Source: Mesodorylaimus sp. YZB2_4
Taxonomy: Eukaryota; Nematoda; Enoplea; Dorylaimida; Dorylaimidae
DNA: 64,000 bases
Assembly (NCBI GenBank): GCA_030248295.1
Contig: JASANH010001034.1
Coordinates: forward strand, 62,001-126,000
Direction of reading: 5' to 3'
The notes under the pieces are model-generated. The model was given only the letters and a program-made list of their open reading frames with translations. It was not told the DNA's origin and did no database searches. This document shows, piece by piece, positions 59,720-64,000 of this stretch. The position numbers were made by a program, and so were the translations under genes. The stretch's first letter is position 1. Each line of letters opens with the position of its first letter.

Positions 59720-60373
59720 TCGAGCCTACCTCTCTGAAACGTCAGACCACCTGGTTGCAAGCAAGCAAGCTAAAGTTTGTTGATCAGGTAACTTACTTAC
59801 GTTTTCTGGTGACCTCAAATTTAGTGAACACGTGTCCCTTGTTGCTCGTAAATGTAAGGCTATGATTGGAGCTTTACGACGCAGACTCGGTAAAAATGTG
59901 CATCCACGTACAGTATATTTGGATCTGTTTATAATGCATGCGTACGTTCTGTACTGGAGTATGGCTGTGTTGCGGGGGATCCTGTTTTGCAATCTGATGT
60001 TGATGAGTTGGAGAAGTTACAGTTTTACGCAATGCGGTTGTATTTGAATGAGTTTACCGTTTCTTATCAGGAAGGTCTCGAGCGTGCCGGTTGGATGTCT
60101 TTATCTGAGCGTAGACGTCGCCTGAAAGTGGTGCAATTTTATAAATTTTATCACGATTTTAGTAATCGATTTTTTATTCACAAAGATGGTAATGTGCGTG
60201 CAAGTGATGAGCGCTGGGATATCGATCATCATCTAATTTTGCCTAAGCCAAACTACGAGTCTTATCGTCAATGTTTCACATATTCTTGTATTTTGCTTTG
60301 GAATAATGTGCCATTAGATGTCGCCTGGGGAACGTATGGTTGGTTTTATCGTAATATCAGCATGTGCTCGTGA
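59720..60373 (+). pseudogene. Non-LTR retrotransposon (LINE) fragment, C-terminal end of reverse transcriptase ORF
   Basis: Three frames joined in order read like the region after the reverse-transcriptase domain of LINE ORF2: FVDQVTYLR, then GDLKFSEHVSLVARKCKAMI and GALRRRLGKNVH, then VRSVLEYGCVAGDPVLQSDV, ELEKLQFYAMRLY and a tail ending SYRQCFTYSCILLWNNVPLD. Frameshifts near 59805 and 59945 break it. The sequence stops at a codon at 60371-60373 and is followed by TGATTGATTGATTG repeats, a plausible LINE 3' tail. It is 5'-truncated and dead. The clade is not determined. Confidence 0.75.
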
Positions 60374-61531
60374 ATTTCCCCTGCCGTATTTTTGTGACTA
60401 TGTCTTTTGATCCTCGAGTGCACTCTTACGTGGTTGATCGAAAGTAACGATTGATTGATTGATTGCACCCAACCAGTCAGACGCCAAATATTGATTGATT
60501 GGGTCGCTTCTTCGATTTTCGACCTCCACGGGGGGGGGGGGGGGGCTTCCAGCAAACGTTGTGACAGGAGAGGCTGCATCAGAAATCGGAACTGTTGGCG
60601 CTCATTCATCGATTGATTGACGCATTGGCTTCCTGTTAAGATTTGCAAGCCAGACCACGGGATCACTCAGCCGAGGTTCGCTGTCCCTCCTGAAATATAA
60701 ATTTATATGTAGACTTCATTTGAAACGCAAGTATAGTTCTGCTTTTATGGAGGGGGAAAAACTCTTCTAGCTCCTGCATCGCGCATTGGACCAAAGTCTG
60801 ACCTAATCAAAATCCGAAAGTCCATATGATAGCAGACAAGGATTCACAGCATTCTTTTATTCGTGATCGACTACGCGCCAACATAGGGTTCATTCCTTGA
60901 GTGCACACAGACCCTGGCCGCGTGCTGTATGCTACCAGAACCTTCGAGATTGGTTCTTCGGCCTATAGAGGATGCTCTCGGCGGAGGTGCTTCGCTTTTT
61001 ATATCGTGCCTGCCAGCTTGAGTAATCAGACTATAGGTCGTGGCTTATCGATAAATAGGGGGCCAATACGATTTCAACGTCCATTTTTGAAAACAGCGTT
61101 GACCACTTTACAGGTTTTTGCAAAAACAAAACACTACAAAAAATTCAGAACATTTGAAACTTTTTTACGAAAATGTACTGGCTAATAGGTGCAACTCTCG
61201 AAAGGTATCACGTGGAGTGTCGGAGGATACGAGTAAGGATGACAAATAAACAAGCAGTCGCAAATATTAGCTGTAATAGCTTTATGAGGCATAATCAGAA
61301 ATACAATACACACACGAATCATGTAAATATTTCAAACCTAACGCGAACGTTGCGACCTCATCACACAGCCGTCATCATCGAAACGATATGCTTGCTAAAT
61401 GCATATGAATTACTATGAATAGCTTATATTTCAAGGAAATAATTAATATATTATTATATACACGGGGAAAATTATTGTTCTTAAACTTATCCTAGCTTCT
61501 GTCATTTTCCGCTACCGTGGGAATTATGATC
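60374..61531. other. LINE tail repeats, G-run and unassigned sequence
   Basis: It holds GATT repeats (60451-60466), a pure G run (60531-60546) and AT-rich DNA. I see no exon with a family match. Confidence 0.4.
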
Positions 61532-62240
61532 CTAATAACTGGCGTACCAAAAAGTGCCGATTATAATCATGCTGATCCAGTTCTTGGTGCTCAGATAAAT
61601 CGCGCTGCCTCCACACGTATCTATTGGGTCATCACTAAGGTATTTCTCACTCAATTTTTCGCAGCTTGGTGAATAATTGAAAGGACTTGCAGCAAATGTG
61701 CCACCTAATGCGTACATTGTGTAACGTTTCATGGTTGCTTCGGCGATTCCACAAGACTTCTTAAATTCTGCAGCATGGCATGGGATATAACAGTCTCCGG
61801 TTACTCTAAATAAAATTGCTGCGTCGAAGTATGCCTTATTATCTGTGCAGTAGTGCTCGGCCGAGGCCTCGACCTCGACCTCGACTCAACCTCGACTGCC
61901 AACCCCGACCTCGACCTCGACCTCGAATAAGGTCATCCTCGGCCGAACACTACTGTGCAGTAACCTATATAAAAATAGAGCAGACTAGACTCACTGACAA
62001 ATTGAAGTGATTGCGACTACGAATATCCGTTTTAATTTTTCCTCAGGTGATGTGGCGTTTCCTGGCAGAGCGGTCTTATTTTCTTTCAAATACAAGAGTA
62101 AATCAATTAATTCATTATATGGTTCTCGATTGCACGCTTCGTAACAATGGTCATGGATTCGCTTGCAGTTGGTATTTATACATTGAGCATACTGATCCAA
62201 GGCTGAAATGAAGAATTTTGCATAATCGCAATGACGTCTT
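61532..62240 (-). CDS. Orphan cysteine-rich, probably secreted or surface-anchored protein (partial)
   Basis: I do not recognise the family. Two minus-strand exons, 61995-62240 and 61532-61805, join in phase across a 189-bp intron and encode about 172 residues. Exon 1 of this model starts at an acceptor (TTTTCACAG), so an upstream exon with the start codon, probably a signal peptide, is missing. The sequence has 11 cysteines (CDYAKFF, CINTNC, HCYEAC, CQVTGDCYIPC, KSC, SCEK, TCGG) and three N-glycosylation sequons (NKT, NAT, NYS). It ends with a hydrophobic stretch NWISMIIIGTFWYASY before the stop, suggesting a membrane or GPI anchor. Even spacing of cysteines and sequons argues for a real extracellular protein. 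The intron contains a palindromic element (61848-61955). Confidence 0.55.
61848..61955. mobile_element. Short palindromic element with CAGTAGTGYTCGGCCGAGG ends
   Basis: CAGTAGTGCTCGGCCGAGG at 61848-61866 is matched, with one mismatch, by the complement of CCTCGGCCGAACACTACTG at 61937-61955. The core is made of CTCGAC repeats. The ends resemble the right end of the AP3D1 intron element (complement AGTAGCGTTCGACCGGGG), so they may be one family. Confidence 0.6.
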
Positions 62241-62242
62241 CT

Positions 62243-64000
62243 GTGAAAATATGGCCAAAAGTTAATAATCGGAAATGCTGATTAGATAGTACCCTTTTCG
62301 AACTGATCGTTTTCTGCTCGCAAAAATATCATCCTTCAGCTGATAGGCACAGAATAGCTCAAGAGAATGGAATGTGGATGGGAAAAGGTCTGTTTGGGAT
62401 AGAAGCAGAGAGAGCGCTCCTACATGTAAGGAATCGGCTTGGTTCAGGAAAAGCCGCGAGAAAAGTTACTGAGTCGAAACGTGATGTGATAATTTGATGG
62501 GGAAAGAAGAAAGGTCATTATCGCGATAGTCGCGACATCTCTCGAGGAGAATGAAACGTGCTACAACCAAGGGACCCACTTGGTGAAAAAAGCGCAGGAC
62601 ACGAATACTGCCTTACGAAGACGCCTCACTAGTACAGTATATGTATGTAAGGAATACTTAGGAGGGCGTAATAAGCCGAATGGGTCCTAGGTGAGGCTAA
62701 AGTTATTGATGGCATAACTGATTGTCGGGATTGATGTAGATTTTTTTGACCCATCCTGTTCGGTCCAGGGGAGGGTCCAGGGTCAGTTGACCCTATCATG
62801 CCATCGACAAGGGTCCATCCGGGATGCATGCCGGGCAAGGGCGCGTGTTAGTCGCTACCCCGCGATGTCGGTGGTTACTCCGTCGGGTAACCATACCCTG
62901 CCCGTGCCCCGTGAAGGGACCCGGACTCGAGAGCCTCCCGCCTCATAAGGCGTCGCCTCGTTTATCGACCCCGGAGGGATGAAGGGTGAGTCGCCCACCG
63001 TCAGGTGTGCAAGGCGCAGAGAGAACTTCACCAAGTTCTCAGACGGCCAGAGTTGAGCTCGCGGCCGATCGGTTTCCAGCGCTTCCAAGCAAACTATGAT
63101 ACACGCCTTTCACCGCTTCGCCACCGAGGCGGTGGCTTGATCCATGGGGGCGCGGTAGCGTCCCCCATGTAGTACATGTGCCACACCAACAACGATTTTT
63201 CAACAGCCTCATGTCATAAGGAAATGAAATTTCGTTTTTGGTGTAACTTCACGATAGATTAAGTTCTTTTGAAGGAATTTCCAAAATCTCCATCGGTTCG
63301 GGCTCCACTCACGGGTGACGAAAATCCCGACCGGGTTTTATATCTTCGCTATAACTCGCGTACCGTGGGGCCAAAACCGATGAAATTCGGTATGGATATG
63401 AGGGACTAGTTGGGGAAGGTGTGTACCAAAAATCTTTTCAAAATCTTTACTGGTTATCCCTCTATGGGCAGAAACGTGCCCGCGTCATATATGCATATAT
63501 GTACCTATGCATGTAGGTATGTATGTATGTATGGACCCGATAGATCACAACGCGGATCTGGAGCTGGGCGAGAGCGGGGAATCCAACTACCCTATATGCT
63601 CAAACGACAGGGTAACATCACTGCTGGTGCCTTTTGGCAGTTATTTTGACCAGGTACTGCCCCAGATTTTTGCAGGTTAGTCAGAAGGAGGTCCACTCGG
63701 GAAAAATTATCATTTTTTGCACTTTTGGAGCTCATAAAAAAACCGTCTGGAGAGGCGCAGGGCAATTTTTTATAGCTCGATCGAGTCAGGGAGGTGCGGG
63801 GAGCAATGCGCGACTAAAAACTGTCACTTTTTACAAGTTTGAAGTTTTGGTTTTTGTTTGGGGTCCATTTGAACAGAAAAACTCAAAAACTTTGGAAACG
63901 AAGAAAAATTCTGCAGGATATGACTTGGTGGCTCATCGAGGATACAGGGTCATAGGACTCATGGAATTTCTGTTATCTGAATGCATATATAAAACGACAA
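62243..64000. other. Unassigned right end with a GC-rich island and repeat-like DNA
   Basis: No supported gene. A GC-rich block at about 62820-63180 differs sharply from its surroundings and contains a 77-codon minus-strand open frame without a recognised domain. Beyond it is low-complexity sequence with GTATGTATGTATGTATG (63516-63532). It may be part of a retroelement continuing out of the window. Confidence 0.4.

Noticed and set aside
62855-63088. A 77-codon minus-strand frame as a gene
   Set aside because: It lies in a GC-rich block where stop codons are rare by composition; no domain, splice context or partner exon is recognisable.

Overview
The window is animal nuclear DNA, probably from an invertebrate that I cannot place more precisely. 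The genes are intron-rich with canonical GT-AG introns (about 50 bp to over 3 kb). The gene set is metazoan: a Polycomb SUZ12, AP-3 delta, MMACHC, RER1, a MYST acetyltransferase and a ubiquitin-RPL40 fusion. The introns are full of short DNA transposons, tRNA-like repeats and retroelement debris. There is no operon in the bacterial sense, no CRISPR and no rRNA. I built the gene models by eye from splice signals, reading-frame phase and remembered family sequences. Every complete model keeps an open frame and sums to a multiple of three.

Layout from left to right. A Tc1-type transposon lies at 759-2436, on the minus strand, with one stop in its transposase. A C-tract-rich non-autonomous element follows at 2559-3229. 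The 3' part of a USP31/USP43-type deubiquitinase is on + at 3398-8076. RER1 is on + (9033-13114). MMACHC (-, 13604-14633) and SUZ12 (+, 15170-21073) diverge from one intergenic region. AP3D1 is on + (21945-33305, 26 coding exons). MRPL58/ICT1 (-, 33894-34931) sits only 209 bp from the start of a MYST acetyltransferase (+, 35141-42360) that joins a tandem PHD finger to a KAT7-like CCHHC finger and HAT domain. A DZIP3/TTC3-like RING-H2 protein (+, 43841-49500), ubiquitin-RPL40 (+, 49890-51768) and REXO2 (+, 52035-58834) follow head to tail at short spacing. The last 5 kb hold a LINE fragment, a small cysteine-rich orphan gene on the minus strand (61532-62240) and unassigned GC-rich or repeat-like DNA.

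The genes are mostly unrelated housekeeping functions: Golgi-ER retrieval, cobalamin handling, lysosomal adaptor traffic, mitochondrial ribosome rescue, oligoribonucleotide turnover, ribosome supply and chromatin modification. The most interesting non-gene signals are three roughly 55-nt hairpins, with matched compensatory changes, in three introns of the RING gene (a possible microRNA cluster), and a three-copy transposon family with CAACATCGC termini and 8-bp target duplications.
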